Notes: generated by a model not told the origin, from the letters alone. A DNA stretch of 64,000 nt from Roseburia sp. 499 (GCF_001940225.2 NZ_CP135164.1:1860001-1924000); one strand, 5' to 3'. Shown: positions 15,447 to 24,854, numbered from the stretch's first letter. Program-made: numbers and translations.

Positions 15447-16385
15447 CTATATTGTACTTTCTGCTGATTCGTATTCAAACTTCCCATCATTCTTCTCTTC
15501 TAATGCCTTAATCAAATGATAGGTATATTCACAATACGGAACATCAATTCCGTACTCTTTTCCCATGCGTATCATCTCACCTGCAAGCATCTCAATCTCT
15601 GTGTGTCGTCCTGCATCCAAATCCTGTAATGTTGAAAATCTGGCATCCGGCTTTACTCCTTGGAATAACAAAAATTTCTCCGTTAGCGGAATCCCTTTGG
15701 CATTTGCCACCTTATCAACCTCTTTCCAGAGGCGTTCTGCAATATTATGCATATGTACACTATCCTTATATGCTTGAAATCCCACACCCAGTATTGCCTG
15801 TGGAAGATTTTGTGCAATATTCCCAGCGTATTTCATCCACATATCGATAATAATATCTTCCATAAAATGATAGTGAATTCCCGTATCCTGAAAGAGTTCT
15901 TCTACTGCCAGCACTCTTTCGGTAGGTTCCCTTCTATCCTTTTCTCCAAAATAAATTCCGGCTGTGTTTTCCGGTGAAAATGTAATCTGATTTCCTTCCC
16001 TTACGGAAGCAATACGCATAACCGCATACATCATATGTTCCATACCAATTGCATTTCCGATGATTTCTTCCGATGTGACACCATTCAATAAACTGATTAC
16101 AATTGTATTTTTTCCAACTATTTTTCTTATATCTTCTATTGCATCTGCCAGTGCATCCTGTTTGCTTGATACCAAAAGCAAATCCACATTTTCCACTTCT
16201 TCCGGCTCTTTCACAAGTAATGCATATTGCTTTCCATTAATGATAAGACCATCTTTTTCCAATCGCTTTTTTCGCTCACCCTTGGCTACAACACAAAACT
16301 TTTCACCAAGACATTCGGAAAGTCCCCATATAAAATATGCACCTACTGCACCAGCACCTAAAAGTGCTACTTTTTCTATCTTCAT
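15447..16385 (-). CDS. Ketopantoate reductase family protein (PanE/ApbA)
   Basis: A 312-residue NADPH-dependent reductase. The Rossmann motif GAGAVGAYF is at residues 10-18. A helix with KYAGNIAQN carries the conserved Lys and Asn of the active site. The C-terminal half is the alpha-helical PanE domain. PanE makes pantoate for coenzyme A; paralogs act on other 2-ketoacids, and no other pan genes are nearby, so the exact substrate is open. GAGGGA precedes the ATG. Confidence 0.82.
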   Translation of the reverse strand: MKIEKVALLGAGAVGAYFIWGLSECLGEKFCVVAKGERKKRLEKDGLIINGKQYALLVKEPEEVENVDLLLVSSKQDALADAIEDIRKIVGKNTIVISLLNGVTSEEIIGNAIGMEHMMYAVMRIASVREGNQITFSPENTAGIYFGEKDRREPTERVLAVEELFQDTGIHYHFMEDIIIDMWMKYAGNIAQNLPQAILGVGFQAYKDSVHMHNIAERLWKEVDKVANAKGIPLTEKFLLFQGVKPDARFSTLQDLDAGRHTEIEMLAGEMIRMGKEYGIDVPYCEYTYHLIKALEEKNDGKFEYESAESTI

Positions 16386-16412
16386 TCTAGTCCCTCGCCT
16401 CTGATTTACCTA

Positions 16413-16622
16413 TTACTTTGCCACCTTTTTGAGATAGTAATTTTTAAGTTCATTTTCTTCTTTTAGTTTCTCATTCTCGCCCTTAAGATACTGCATATAT
16501 TCTCTGCACAGTTTTACTCCACCACGAACAGCAATATCCTTGTGTTGTTCCATTTCCGCTAACCATTGTAAAAGTGATTTTTCACGGATATCATTGTATG
16601 TATTATCTTCTTTTATAAACAT
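16413..16622 (-). CDS. Small conserved protein of unknown function, 69 residues
   Basis: A short soluble protein with a charged coiled-coil C-terminus (KGENEKLKEENELKNYYLKK). The middle contains EMEQHKDIAVRGG. GGAG stands before the ATG at 16622, and a good minus-strand promoter lies 55 bases further upstream. I do not recognise a function. Confidence 0.55.
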   Translation of the reverse strand: MFIKEDNTYNDIREKSLLQWLAEMEQHKDIAVRGGVKLCREYMQYLKGENEKLKEENELKNYYLKKVAK

Positions 16623-16676
16623 ATATCTCCATTCCTTTCTCTGCTTGACATTTACAAGACTAAATTCATATTTCCA

Positions 16677-16705
16677 ATTATATAATAATCTAATATTTTC
16701 CTCAA
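16677..16705 (-). promoter_or_regulatory. Promoter of the 69-residue protein gene
   Basis: Minus-strand -35 TTGAGG (16700-16705), 17-base spacer, -10 TATAAT (16677-16682). Confidence 0.6.
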
Positions 16706-16740
16706 CCGACTTCTTTTCCTATGTTTGCCCTTTCTCCCAT

Positions 16741-16769
16741 TTGACACCACCTTACATCCCCTTTATAAT
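16741..16769 (+). promoter_or_regulatory. Consensus sigma-A promoter of the TrmH-family gene
   Basis: TTGACA (16741-16746), a 17-base spacer, and TATAAT (16764-16769), a perfect consensus. It is followed by AAGGAG and the ATG at 16799. Confidence 0.85.
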
Positions 16770-16798
16770 ATCTGTAGTATAACTACAAGGAGACAATC

Positions 16799-17626
16799 AT
16801 GCCAAACATTATAGAAATAACTGATTTTAATGCCCCGGAACTTGACATCTATGCCCGTCTTACTGAAAATCAATTACTTAACCGCCACGAACCGGAAAAA
16901 GGACTCTTTATTGCAGAAAGTCCTAAAGTAATTGACCGCGCCCTAGACGCGGGATGTATTCCAGTTTCTCTATTATTGGAAAAAAAGCATATCGAAGGAC
17001 AAGCGAAGGATATCATCACCCGCTGTGAAAATATTCCTGTCTACACTGCAGAATTTGATATCCTTACTCAGCTTACCGGCTTTGAATTGACTCGTGGTGC
17101 ACTTTGCGCTATGTATCGTCCAAAGTTACCATCCGTAGAAGATGTTTGTAAAAATGCAAGACGAATTGCTATCTTAGAAAATGTTATGAACCCAACAAAT
17201 GTGGGGGCAATCTTTCGCAGTGCTGCAGCTCTGAACATTGACGCGGTATTGCTTACTCCTGCCTGCAGTAACCCACTATACCGTCGTTCTATTCGTGTAA
17301 GTATGGGAACTGTATTCCAGATTCCCTGGACATTTATCGGTGATAAATCTGAAAATTGGGCAACACAGGGAATTGCGCGGCTTCGTAATCTCGGCTTCAA
17401 AACTGCCGCAATGGCACTGTGTGAGGAATCTGTCAACATCGATGACCCAAACCTTATGTCAGAGGACAAGTTGGCTATTATCTTAGGAACAGAGGGAGAT
17501 GGACTGGCAACCTCTACTATTGCAGATTGTGACTATACCGTCTGCATTCCAATGTCGCATGGTGTGGACTCACTAAATGTTGCTGCCGCAAGTGCAGTTG
17601 CGTTTTGGCAGTTGGGAAATCGGTGA
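16799..17626 (+). CDS. TrmH/SpoU-family RNA 2'-O-ribose methyltransferase
   Basis: A 275-residue SPOUT methyltransferase. The N-terminal substrate-binding domain precedes the three conserved motifs: ENVMNPTNVGAIFRSA (residues 124-139), IILGTEGDGL and IPMSHGVDSLNVAAASAV. The knotted C-terminal domain binds SAM. Members methylate ribose in rRNA or tRNA; the target here cannot be told. It is one of few plus-strand genes in this part and has a consensus promoter, so it is likely monocistronic. Confidence 0.9.
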   Translation: MPNIIEITDFNAPELDIYARLTENQLLNRHEPEKGLFIAESPKVIDRALDAGCIPVSLLLEKKHIEGQAKDIITRCENIPVYTAEFDILTQLTGFELTRGALCAMYRPKLPSVEDVCKNARRIAILENVMNPTNVGAIFRSAAALNIDAVLLTPACSNPLYRRSIRVSMGTVFQIPWTFIGDKSENWATQGIARLRNLGFKTAAMALCEESVNIDDPNLMSEDKLAIILGTEGDGLATSTIADCDYTVCIPMSHGVDSLNVAAASAVAFWQLGNR

Positions 17627-17636
17627 TATCACATTA

Positions 17637-18089
17637 TTATGCCGAAATAATCTTATTGTAGTAAACCTCGTTTTCATCCCGGCTAATCTCACGATAACCA
17701 AATTTTTCATAAAGATGTTGATTTCCAACACTGAATACCGGTGTCGACAATACCCATTTTTTTATGTTTGGATACAACTTTTCTACCATACAAAGAACCT
17801 TGTATCCATACCCTTTTCCCTGCATTGATGGTCGAATAACAAAATCTTCGAAATGCATTATTTCCTCGCCTTCCGGAATCAGAAATAATCCTCCGATAAT
17901 TTCATCATCAAGCATTATCTTATACGCAATAAATCTATTTATAATATCAATTTCTGATTCAACACTGTCATATCCTGGAGGTCCACCATTTCTTCCTAAA
18001 TATGTATTGATTTCCTGATTAAATGCGGCAATTTTAATCCCAGTAATTGTCTCTGCATCTTTCAGTTGAGCTCTTTCAATAACTAGCAT
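17637..18089 (-). CDS. GNAT family N-acetyltransferase
   Basis: A 150-residue acetyltransferase. The acetyl-CoA-binding motif A is FVIRPSMQGKGYGYKVL (near residues 86-102), with the R/QxxGxG/A pattern. The C-terminus contains LYEKFGYREI, the usual GNAT ending strand. The substrate is unknown. It converges with the TrmH gene with 10 bases between stops. Confidence 0.85.
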   Translation of the reverse strand: MLVIERAQLKDAETITGIKIAAFNQEINTYLGRNGGPPGYDSVESEIDIINRFIAYKIMLDDEIIGGLFLIPEGEEIMHFEDFVIRPSMQGKGYGYKVLCMVEKLYPNIKKWVLSTPVFSVGNQHLYEKFGYREISRDENEVYYNKIISA

Positions 18090-18176
18090 ATATCCCTATC
18101 CTTTCTCCTCATATCTAAATTACTTTCAGTAGCAAATACTCTTCTTAATTATACACTATTTGAATTACTTTTCAAT

Positions 18177-19040
18177 TTAGCAAAGCGTATTTGATAATGT
18201 TCCAAGCTTTTCAATGGTAATGGTAACCTGATCACCGGATTTCAGCCATTGTTGCTTTTCTTCTGGTTCCCCTAAAATAACACCTTCCGGAGTTCCAGTA
18301 AAAATAATATCTCCTGGTTTTAAGGTGATATATGTAGAAAGATAGCTGATGATAGCAGCACAGTTAAAAATCATATTTTGTGTATTTGAATGTTGGCGCA
18401 TAATACCATTTACTTCACACTTTATATCTAAATGATTAGGATTTACCTCATTTGCAGTAACAATATATGGGCCAAGCGGTGCAAACTCATCGCAAGCTTT
18501 TCCTAAAAGCCACTGTCCATTCAACATCTGCAAATCTCGAGCGCTAAAATCATTACCAACAGAATAACCAAAGACATACGAAAGAGCCTCGGCCTGCGAA
18601 ACATTATGCGCCTTTTTTCCTATAATAATTACAAGTTCCGCTTCATAATCAAACTTTATCGCATTTGGTGGCAAGTGAATTGATGAATTATGCCCAGTCA
18701 AACAAGTATTATATTTACTAAATATAGTAGGTTCTTTCGGATGTTCTAATTTAACTTCCTTAATGTGGGAATCATAATTAAGTCCGATACACAGGATTTT
18801 TTCAGGATTTGGAACACTTGGTGCAAATGTAATATTTTCTATTTGAGAGAATACGGGTGATAAATTCAAATACTGGTCTAAAAACAGCAAATTGTTTTCT
18901 GTTTGCATCAATATATCATTCCATGTTGTAGGAAGTTCACTATTGTTTGCAGCTACGGTTTTAGCAATATTTATAATACCTTTTTGTGTCCAAATTCCAA
19001 GATAAAGCTTCCTGTTTTCGTAAAAATGTAATAATCTCAT
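18177..19040 (-). CDS. Fumarylacetoacetate hydrolase family protein
   Basis: A 287-residue protein of the FAH superfamily. The C-terminal catalytic domain has the core GLNYDSHIKEV, the metal ligands in FDYEAELVIIIG (ExE), and GNDFSARDLQ, ending with IIFTGTPEGV. Members hydrolyse or decarboxylate ketoacids (for example acylpyruvates) using a divalent metal. It is divergent from a GntR/FCD regulator, and a 12-bp palindrome lies between the genes, so control by that regulator is likely. Confidence 0.88.
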   Translation of the reverse strand: MRLLHFYENRKLYLGIWTQKGIINIAKTVAANNSELPTTWNDILMQTENNLLFLDQYLNLSPVFSQIENITFAPSVPNPEKILCIGLNYDSHIKEVKLEHPKEPTIFSKYNTCLTGHNSSIHLPPNAIKFDYEAELVIIIGKKAHNVSQAEALSYVFGYSVGNDFSARDLQMLNGQWLLGKACDEFAPLGPYIVTANEVNPNHLDIKCEVNGIMRQHSNTQNMIFNCAAIISYLSTYITLKPGDIIFTGTPEGVILGEPEEKQQWLKSGDQVTITIEKLGTLSNTLC

Positions 19041-19065
19041 AATTTATCCTCCTTCTGTATAATTG

Positions 19066-19094
19066 ATTCTATTATAAATAATCGATTATGTCAA
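19066..19094 (-). promoter_or_regulatory. Promoter of the FAH-family hydrolase with a palindromic operator
   Basis: Minus-strand -35 TTGACA (19089-19094) and -10 TAGAAT (19066-19071) are 17 bases apart. The spacer contains the perfect palindrome ATAATCGATTAT (19078-19089). A repressor bound there would block the promoter; the divergent GntR protein is the obvious candidate. Confidence 0.6.
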
Positions 19095-19110
19095 TAAAAA
19101 TAGATTTATG

Positions 19111-19139
19111 TAGACTTATTCTCAGAATTATATTATAAT
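19111..19139 (+). promoter_or_regulatory. Promoter of the GntR/FCD regulator
   Basis: -35 TAGACT (19111-19116), 17-base spacer, -10 TATAAT (19134-19139). Confidence 0.6.
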
Positions 19140-19179
19140 ATTCTCAAATATTTTTAACAGAAAGTGTAGGTATAGACGT

Positions 19180-19875
19180 ATGGCAAGGACAAAAAAGTCG
19201 TTGAGTCTTACAGACGAAATTTACGATAAATTATATAACGCTATTATGAATGGAGAAATACCGTCAGGAGCAAATTTGAATATAAGTAGTCTGAAAGAAA
19301 AATTCGGAGTTTCGCTTGCAGTGATACGAGAAGCGCTTTTAAAACTTACTGCTCAGGGACTTGTGGAACAAAAACCGAATTGTGGGTTTGATGTAGTTGA
19401 ATTGAACAGTGAAAGATTAGAACATGTAATAGACGCACGTAAAATAAATGAAGGTATTGCTTTAAAATTAGCTTTAAAAAATGGCGATATTCAGTGGCAA
19501 AGTAATATTATTGCAAAGGCATATGAATTAGAGCATACTCCGGTTTATCTAGATGATGAAAAAAAAGACATTAATCCAGAATGGAATGATAGACATAAAG
19601 CTTTTCATTATGCACTAATAGAAGGTTGCGGAAATGAAGTGCTTCTTTCCATTTGCAATTATTTATGGAATATTAGTCAAATTTATCGTAAACAAAGTTT
19701 ATTATTGAAGGACGAAAACCGAAATTTTCAAGAAGAACATAAACACCTAATGGATGCTGTTTTGAAAAGAGATGAAAAAGAAGCCTTAGAACTATTTGAA
19801 ACACATATTGAAAATACTAAGATGCAAATGCTTTTAAAAGAATCAGAAATGATGATTCACAATAGCCGTATTTAG
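19180..19875 (+). CDS. GntR-family transcriptional regulator, FCD (FadR) subfamily
   Basis: A 231-residue regulator. A winged helix (LYNAIMNGEIPSGANLNISS, then VIREALLKLTAQGLVEQ) fills residues 12-75. The all-helical FCD effector domain follows, with possible metal or ligand residues in RHKAFHYALIEG and the late LMDAVLKRDEKEALELFE. FCD regulators sense organic acids. The gene diverges from the FAH-family hydrolase, fitting local control of a ketoacid pathway. Confidence 0.9.
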   Translation: MARTKKSLSLTDEIYDKLYNAIMNGEIPSGANLNISSLKEKFGVSLAVIREALLKLTAQGLVEQKPNCGFDVVELNSERLEHVIDARKINEGIALKLALKNGDIQWQSNIIAKAYELEHTPVYLDDEKKDINPEWNDRHKAFHYALIEGCGNEVLLSICNYLWNISQIYRKQSLLLKDENRNFQEEHKHLMDAVLKRDEKEALELFETHIENTKMQMLLKESEMMIHNSRI

Positions 19876-19890
19876 GCTATTTGAATCATT
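19852..19890 (+). terminator. Hairpin at the end of the GntR gene
   Basis: A long imperfect stem (ATGATTCACAATAGCC / GGCTATTTGAATCAT) overlaps the stop codon and is followed by a short T-rich stretch. Confidence 0.5.
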
Positions 19891-19936
19891 TTCTCATATT
19901 ATTCACTGAATTGGATAATATTTGTGTAAGAATTAA

Positions 19937-21133
19937 TCAGACATCACATAACTCTTTCATTGATTTACTCAGCCGTTTTATGCCCTCTACAATTATTTCT
20001 TCATCAGAATTAGTGTAATTTAATCTCATTGTATTGGCATTTCTTCCATCGACATAGAATGGATTACCCGGTACAAACACTACGTTTTTCTCTTTTGTAA
20101 TTTCAAATAAATCCATTGCTACTACGTTTTCTGGCAGAGTAACCCAAATAAACATTCCGCCTTCAGGTCGTGTGAATTTTGTATTCTCACGGAAAAATGT
20201 TTCCATGGAGGAAAGCATTGTATTGCACTGCTTCTGATATAACATTCGTATTCTGGAAATATGCTTTGAAATATCATTATTTGTTAAATAATCCCAAAGG
20301 ATATACTGTGAAAAAATGTTGGAGTGAAGATCCGCAGCCTCTTTGGCGGTATTTATTCTAAGCCTAAGTTCGGCATCTCTAATTACCATATATCCAATTC
20401 GCATTCCGGGTGTCACTGTCTTTGAGAATGTTCCAAGCAAAATACTACCTGCGTAATCTGTTTTACTAATATATCCATAAGGATTACCTTCAAACTTTAA
20501 ATCACCGTATGGATCATCCTCAACCAGAATACAATTATATTTTTGGACCAATGCCATCAGATTATCTCTTTTTTCTTGTGAATAGGTTAATCCGCTAGGA
20601 TTTTGAAAATTAGGAACAACATAAATAAACTTTGCATTGGATGTCTTGAGTTTGCTTTCAAGCTTATTCATATCCATGCCATCATTCTCAAGAGAAATAG
20701 CGCACATATCAGGTTTGTACTGACTGAAGGCCTGAATAGCTCCAAGATATCCTGGCTCTTCAAGGATTATGGTATCGCCTGGATCAATAAGAACTTTTCC
20801 AATCAAATCTAACGCCTGCTGAGAACCAGTTGTAATGATAATATCTTCGTATGTAACCTTCATTCCCTGCGTTTTTGATAAATGATTTGCAATATACTCT
20901 CGTAATTCAACTAACCCCGCAGTTTGAGAATACTGAAAAACTTTACTTCCATAATTGTCGATTACTCTATTGGTAGACTCTTTCAATTCTTTTTTAGGAA
21001 AAGAAATAGGATTTGGCAATCCTCCCGCAAACGAAATTATGTCTTTGCTTTCTGTGGCTTTTAATATTGCACGAATAAATGATGGTGATGTTGAAAGGCT
21101 TAATTCAGATATTTTTTCTTCAAACATTTTCAT
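19937..21133 (-). CDS. PLP-dependent aminotransferase, class I/II (2-aminoadipate/KAT type)
   Basis: A 398-residue fold-type I aminotransferase. The PLP lysine is in LGTFSKTVTPGMRIGYM, the ring-stacking region in TTGSQQALDL, and the conserved Asp/Tyr in VEDDPYGDL. The C-terminal GGMFIWV strand is also present. This subgroup (LysN/KAT II-like, related to MocR domains) transfers amino groups from aliphatic or aromatic amino acids. It diverges from a MocR regulator that has the same catalytic fold. Confidence 0.9.
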   Translation of the reverse strand: MKMFEEKISELSLSTSPSFIRAILKATESKDIISFAGGLPNPISFPKKELKESTNRVIDNYGSKVFQYSQTAGLVELREYIANHLSKTQGMKVTYEDIIITTGSQQALDLIGKVLIDPGDTIILEEPGYLGAIQAFSQYKPDMCAISLENDGMDMNKLESKLKTSNAKFIYVVPNFQNPSGLTYSQEKRDNLMALVQKYNCILVEDDPYGDLKFEGNPYGYISKTDYAGSILLGTFSKTVTPGMRIGYMVIRDAELRLRINTAKEAADLHSNIFSQYILWDYLTNNDISKHISRIRMLYQKQCNTMLSSMETFFRENTKFTRPEGGMFIWVTLPENVVAMDLFEITKEKNVVFVPGNPFYVDGRNANTMRLNYTNSDEEIIVEGIKRLSKSMKELCDV

Positions 21134-21189
21134 TCCTCCTCTACTTTTTCAATAATTTAACATTGAAAAAATGTGAATACAATATTAAA

Positions 21190-21206
21190 ATTGTCTTCAA
21201 GACAAT
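21190..21206. promoter_or_regulatory. Palindrome between the aminotransferase and the MocR gene
   Basis: ATTGTCTT and AAGACAAT form a perfect 8-bp inverted repeat around one base, midway between two divergent genes. A regulator site is likely, but which protein binds is not shown. Confidence 0.4.
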
Positions 21207-21274
21207 ATTGTTCTATGTGCATAGATATAAATGATATATACTAAAATAATGAAATAATGAAAAGAGAGGAAAAT

Positions 21275-22663
21275 ATGCCAGTAAATTCTTTTGATAATTA
21301 TCCAATGAGTTGGAAACCAGCCATAGATAGAAATTGTGGGACACCACTTTATATTGCCCTTGCCGACACTTTAAAAAAAGATATTCTTGAAGGACGTTTG
21401 GCGCCTGGAACTAAACTTCCCCCCCAGCGTGAATTGGCTGATTTCTTAGATATTCATTTGAGCACAATTACTCGTGCATTTAAGCTATGTGAACAAAGGG
21501 GATTAGTTTGTAGCGTGGTTGGTAGAGGGACATTTATCTCTTCTGATGCAGCAGTGCAAGGTATGCTCACCATTCATAATGCCTCTGCAAAAATAATTGA
21601 GATGGGTGCAATATTACCAAAGCCTGACGTTAACGAAATAATTACTGATTATTTAAAAGAAATCGTTGAAGAACCAGATTTTTACAAGCTTATGCAATAT
21701 GCTACAGTGAAATATGATAAGCTGCAGACAAAAGCGGCTGTTCGATGGTTTGAATATTTTGGCTTAAAAACCAGTGCATATAACGTACTCTTCTCTTCTG
21801 GCAGTCAAAATGGTATTTATGCCATTCTTTCTGCACTTTTCGAATCTGGTGATAAAATTGCAACTACTCCAGTGACATATCCAGGACTAAAGGTTGCCGC
21901 AAATTCCCTTGGAATTCAGGTGGTACCTTTGCCAATGTTTGATAATATGATTACTGTTGAATCCTTGGAATATGTTGTTAAAAATCATAATATAAAAGGA
22001 TTTTACTTCATTCCAGATTTCAATAATCCATCTGGCGAAATGATGAATATTAAAGCCAGAAAAGCAATTGCAGATTATTGTAATACTAGAAAATTACCTT
22101 TTATTGAAGATAGCATATACTCTTTATTTTTACCTAATCCACTGCCACCAATTTCTTCATATTCACCAGAATATGGCATAATGATTGCCAGTGTATCAAA
22201 AATTGTGTCACCAGGACTTCGTCTTGCGGTTTTGCATATACCAAATCAGTATTATACAAAGGTTGCAACCACACTATATTCAATAATTATCACACCACCA
22301 GCACTCATGATGCAGTTATTTACTAGGTTAATCAATCTGGGGAAATTCGATAAAATACGTGAGCTTCGTATCGCGGATGTGATAGAAAGAAACAAACTGT
22401 TTGACAGTGTATGTTTAAATATTAAGTCCTCGGGATATATATATTGTCCTCTTAGATGGGCTTTTATTCCAGATGGAAAAGAAATTAATCCTTCTATGGT
22501 AGAAAAGGAATTACTAGAAAAGGGAATTCAATTATACTCTGCAGAGCGCTTTGTTGTAGGCAACTCTGAAGTGCCTCAAGCAGTTCGTATTTCCCTTATT
22601 TCCGAACATAATCTGGATGAGTATATAAATGGATTAGAAATCATAAATAAGTATTTTGAATAG
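21275..22663 (+). CDS. MocR-family regulator (GntR wHTH fused to aminotransferase domain)
   Basis: A 462-residue protein. Residues about 14-85 form a GntR winged helix (LKKDILEGRLAPGTKLPPQR). The rest is a fold-type I aminotransferase domain with the PLP lysine in SVSKIVSPGLRL. The start at 21275 is chosen because GAGAGG lies 5 bases upstream; an in-frame ATG at 21257 has no site. MocR proteins use bound PLP and an amino acid as effector to control a neighbouring gene, here most likely the divergent aminotransferase. Confidence 0.9.
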   Translation: MPVNSFDNYPMSWKPAIDRNCGTPLYIALADTLKKDILEGRLAPGTKLPPQRELADFLDIHLSTITRAFKLCEQRGLVCSVVGRGTFISSDAAVQGMLTIHNASAKIIEMGAILPKPDVNEIITDYLKEIVEEPDFYKLMQYATVKYDKLQTKAAVRWFEYFGLKTSAYNVLFSSGSQNGIYAILSALFESGDKIATTPVTYPGLKVAANSLGIQVVPLPMFDNMITVESLEYVVKNHNIKGFYFIPDFNNPSGEMMNIKARKAIADYCNTRKLPFIEDSIYSLFLPNPLPPISSYSPEYGIMIASVSKIVSPGLRLAVLHIPNQYYTKVATTLYSIIITPPALMMQLFTRLINLGKFDKIRELRIADVIERNKLFDSVCLNIKSSGYIYCPLRWAFIPDGKEINPSMVEKELLEKGIQLYSAERFVVGNSEVPQAVRISLISEHNLDEYINGLEIINKYFE

Positions 22664-22678
22664 AGGTGGTTTAAAATT

Positions 22679-23017
22679 TTACTTAACCTTATATTTTTTA
22701 ATCAATCTATGGTGATACCATATCATAACGACAATAGGCACAAGTAATCCAATAGCAACGGGAACTAATACCCAAATGCTATCTCCTATTATGAGACCGC
22801 AAACCCATGTCAAAACTATAATCACTCCATAGGCAACCCACATTGTACCGTGTTTCTTATTCCACATACGTACATCTGATATTTCATCTTCACTGGGTGC
22901 TTTTTCTCCAGTATAAAATCCGACTGGTTTTTCACTCCTTAATTGCGATACACCTATTCCTATCATAATCAATGCACATATTCCAAATATCACTCCTGAA
23001 ATAATTGCCTCACCCAT
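22679..23017 (-). CDS. Small membrane protein of unknown function, 112 residues
   Basis: Three hydrophobic segments (about residues 4-20, 55-72, 75-97) with a polar loop containing GFYTGEKAPSEDEISDV between the first two. The loop resembles SdpI/DUF3784-like clostridial membrane proteins, but I cannot assign it. GGAGGT lies 8 bases before the ATG at 23017. The promoter is probably the repeat-borne one at 23124-23152. Confidence 0.6.
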   Translation of the reverse strand: MGEAIISGVIFGICALIMIGIGVSQLRSEKPVGFYTGEKAPSEDEISDVRMWNKKHGTMWVAYGVIIVLTWVCGLIIGDSIWVLVPVAIGLLVPIVVMIWYHHRLIKKYKVK

Positions 23018-23120
23018 TTTTTCATACCTCCGCTTATAAAACAACAATAACTGAACTATAATTCCTATATTTATCTAAAACCGCCATCCACTCATGCAAA
23101 TCTGTTTCGTCTTTCTATTA

Positions 23121-23184
23121 CTCATTATATCGTGCCCCAACTATTTCTGCAACAGCACTTTTTAGCTACTTTCGCTCCCTCTCC
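23121..23184 (-). repeat. Promoter-bearing repeat module, copy 1
   Basis: About 64 bases that match 29980-30042 in the same orientation. On the minus strand it has -35 TTGCAG (23147-23152), 17-base spacer, and -10 TATAAT (23124-23129), pointing to the 112-residue gene. The IS66 element inserted at its far end. Confidence 0.65.
23177..23184. repeat. Left 8-bp target duplication of IS66
   Basis: CCCTCTCC, repeated at 25997-26004. Confidence 0.85.
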
Positions 23185-23249
23185 GTAAACGCCTCATAGT
23201 GGGTACTCCCACATAGGTAGCCGCTCCGAAGAGCGGCGTTATTTAAAAA

Positions 23250-24854
23250 TTATTTTCTGCATTCCTCTGGCAGTTTTTCTGACCATGGAAGCAGATTTTC
23301 ACAGAAACTTACATCACGGTCATCCATGTGTTTTGGGATTTCTGTCAAAAGATATTCAAAATAATTATAAGGCTTCAGGTTATTGGCCTTGGCCGTTTCA
23401 GCGATACTATAGATAATTGCGCTGGATTCCGCTCCGGCGATTGTATCAATCATTACCCAGTTTTTCTTGCCAACGCAGAACGGACGGATTGTCTGTTCTG
23501 CAGCATTGTTATCTAGTGGAACTTCACCATCCTCCAGGAAATATCTAAGGTACTTTTCCTGATTGAGGGAATAAGCAAACCCATTTGCAGTCTTGCTCTT
23601 GGCCGGAACCTTTAACAGGTTTTGGCTAATCCACGCAAAATAGGCATCAACCAGTGGCTTAACTGTCAGCTGGCGATGTTGTTGACGTTCCTCAGGACTT
23701 CTGTCCTTTAACGTGTTGTCCTCGCGATAAATCGCTTGAATCTGCTTGAGTGCCAGATATGCAAGTGATGATTTCTGGTTCGCTTTCGGTAAAGCTTTTA
23801 CAGCCTCATCGAATCGTCGCCTTGCATGTGCCCAACACCCGGCAATCCGTAGGTCTTCTCGTTCCTTTTCAATCGTGTGATAGACCTGATAGCCATCCGT
23901 TACACACACTCCTTTAAAGTTCTTTAAGAACTCCCTGGGATGGCTTGCATTACGGGTGGGCTGATACTCGTATAGGACGATTTGTTTCCCAGGATATGTA
24001 GCTCCTGTACGGTACACCCACATATAATGTCTGGAGCCTTCGGTTCGGTTTTCTTTTGTGACCCGTACCGGTGTTTCATCTGCCTGAAGCACATGATAAT
24101 CATAAAGTTTCTCATGCAGATAATCATACAGGATAGAGAGATATCTCTCAGCACATTGGATGGTCCACCGGGCCATATCTGTCCGGTCAATGGCAAGTCC
24201 CATCCTTTGAAATTCCTGTTCCTGACGGTACAGAGGTGCCGCATTTACATACTTTGCATTCCAGATGCCGGCAAGTAAGGATGGAGACACCAGACTATTT
24301 CTTAACAGATAAGCAGGATGATCCGCCTTTTTGAAATGATTATCCTTTTTTGATTTATATACACCGACATGATGTTGTTCAAGCTCCACCTTCATAGGTG
24401 TGAAACGATAGCGGTTGTAGATTTCATCATCCAGCTGATACCATCCGTCCTCGCCAAACTCGGCAACCAGTTCTTCCACGGTCATCTTATGTTCAATAGG
24501 AATGACAGGAAGGTTCCTTATATCAGCAGTACGTTTTCCTTTGGTCTTTTTTGAACGCAACTTTTCCGGAACATCTTCATCATCCAGAGCCTCTTCACCA
24601 AGTGAAGCAACCGCTTCTGCTTCGTTGAAGTAGATGATATTTCCATCGACTTCCATAAACCGGATCTGATTTTCTGTATCCAGCTTTTCGGAAGATCTGC
24701 CGAAGCGGTTGCTGTTTAATACAGCGACCTGCTCCAATAGCAACTGTAGCTTCTGATCAATGTCTTTCAGCTGCGACTGCTGTACAAGGAATAGCTGAAC
24801 AAGCGTAGCCTTATCAAAGTTATTCAGTTGTTCTTCTGTATATTCCATCGCCAT
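23250..24854 (-). CDS. tnpC: IS66 transposase TnpC
   Basis: A 534-residue DDE transposase. It starts with a leucine-rich coiled coil (QLKDIDQKLQLLLEQVAVLN) and the RFGRSSEKL motif, then a helical region and the catalytic domain: LQADETPVRV (Asp), VTDGYQVYH (Asp) and DNNAAEQTIRPF (Glu). The C-terminal NYFEYLLTEIP is also typical. The ATG at 24854 is preceded by GAGG; an upstream in-frame start lacks a site. Confidence 0.95.
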   Translation of the reverse strand: MAMEYTEEQLNNFDKATLVQLFLVQQSQLKDIDQKLQLLLEQVAVLNSNRFGRSSEKLDTENQIRFMEVDGNIIYFNEAEAVASLGEEALDDEDVPEKLRSKKTKGKRTADIRNLPVIPIEHKMTVEELVAEFGEDGWYQLDDEIYNRYRFTPMKVELEQHHVGVYKSKKDNHFKKADHPAYLLRNSLVSPSLLAGIWNAKYVNAAPLYRQEQEFQRMGLAIDRTDMARWTIQCAERYLSILYDYLHEKLYDYHVLQADETPVRVTKENRTEGSRHYMWVYRTGATYPGKQIVLYEYQPTRNASHPREFLKNFKGVCVTDGYQVYHTIEKEREDLRIAGCWAHARRRFDEAVKALPKANQKSSLAYLALKQIQAIYREDNTLKDRSPEERQQHRQLTVKPLVDAYFAWISQNLLKVPAKSKTANGFAYSLNQEKYLRYFLEDGEVPLDNNAAEQTIRPFCVGKKNWVMIDTIAGAESSAIIYSIAETAKANNLKPYNYFEYLLTEIPKHMDDRDVSFCENLLPWSEKLPEECRK

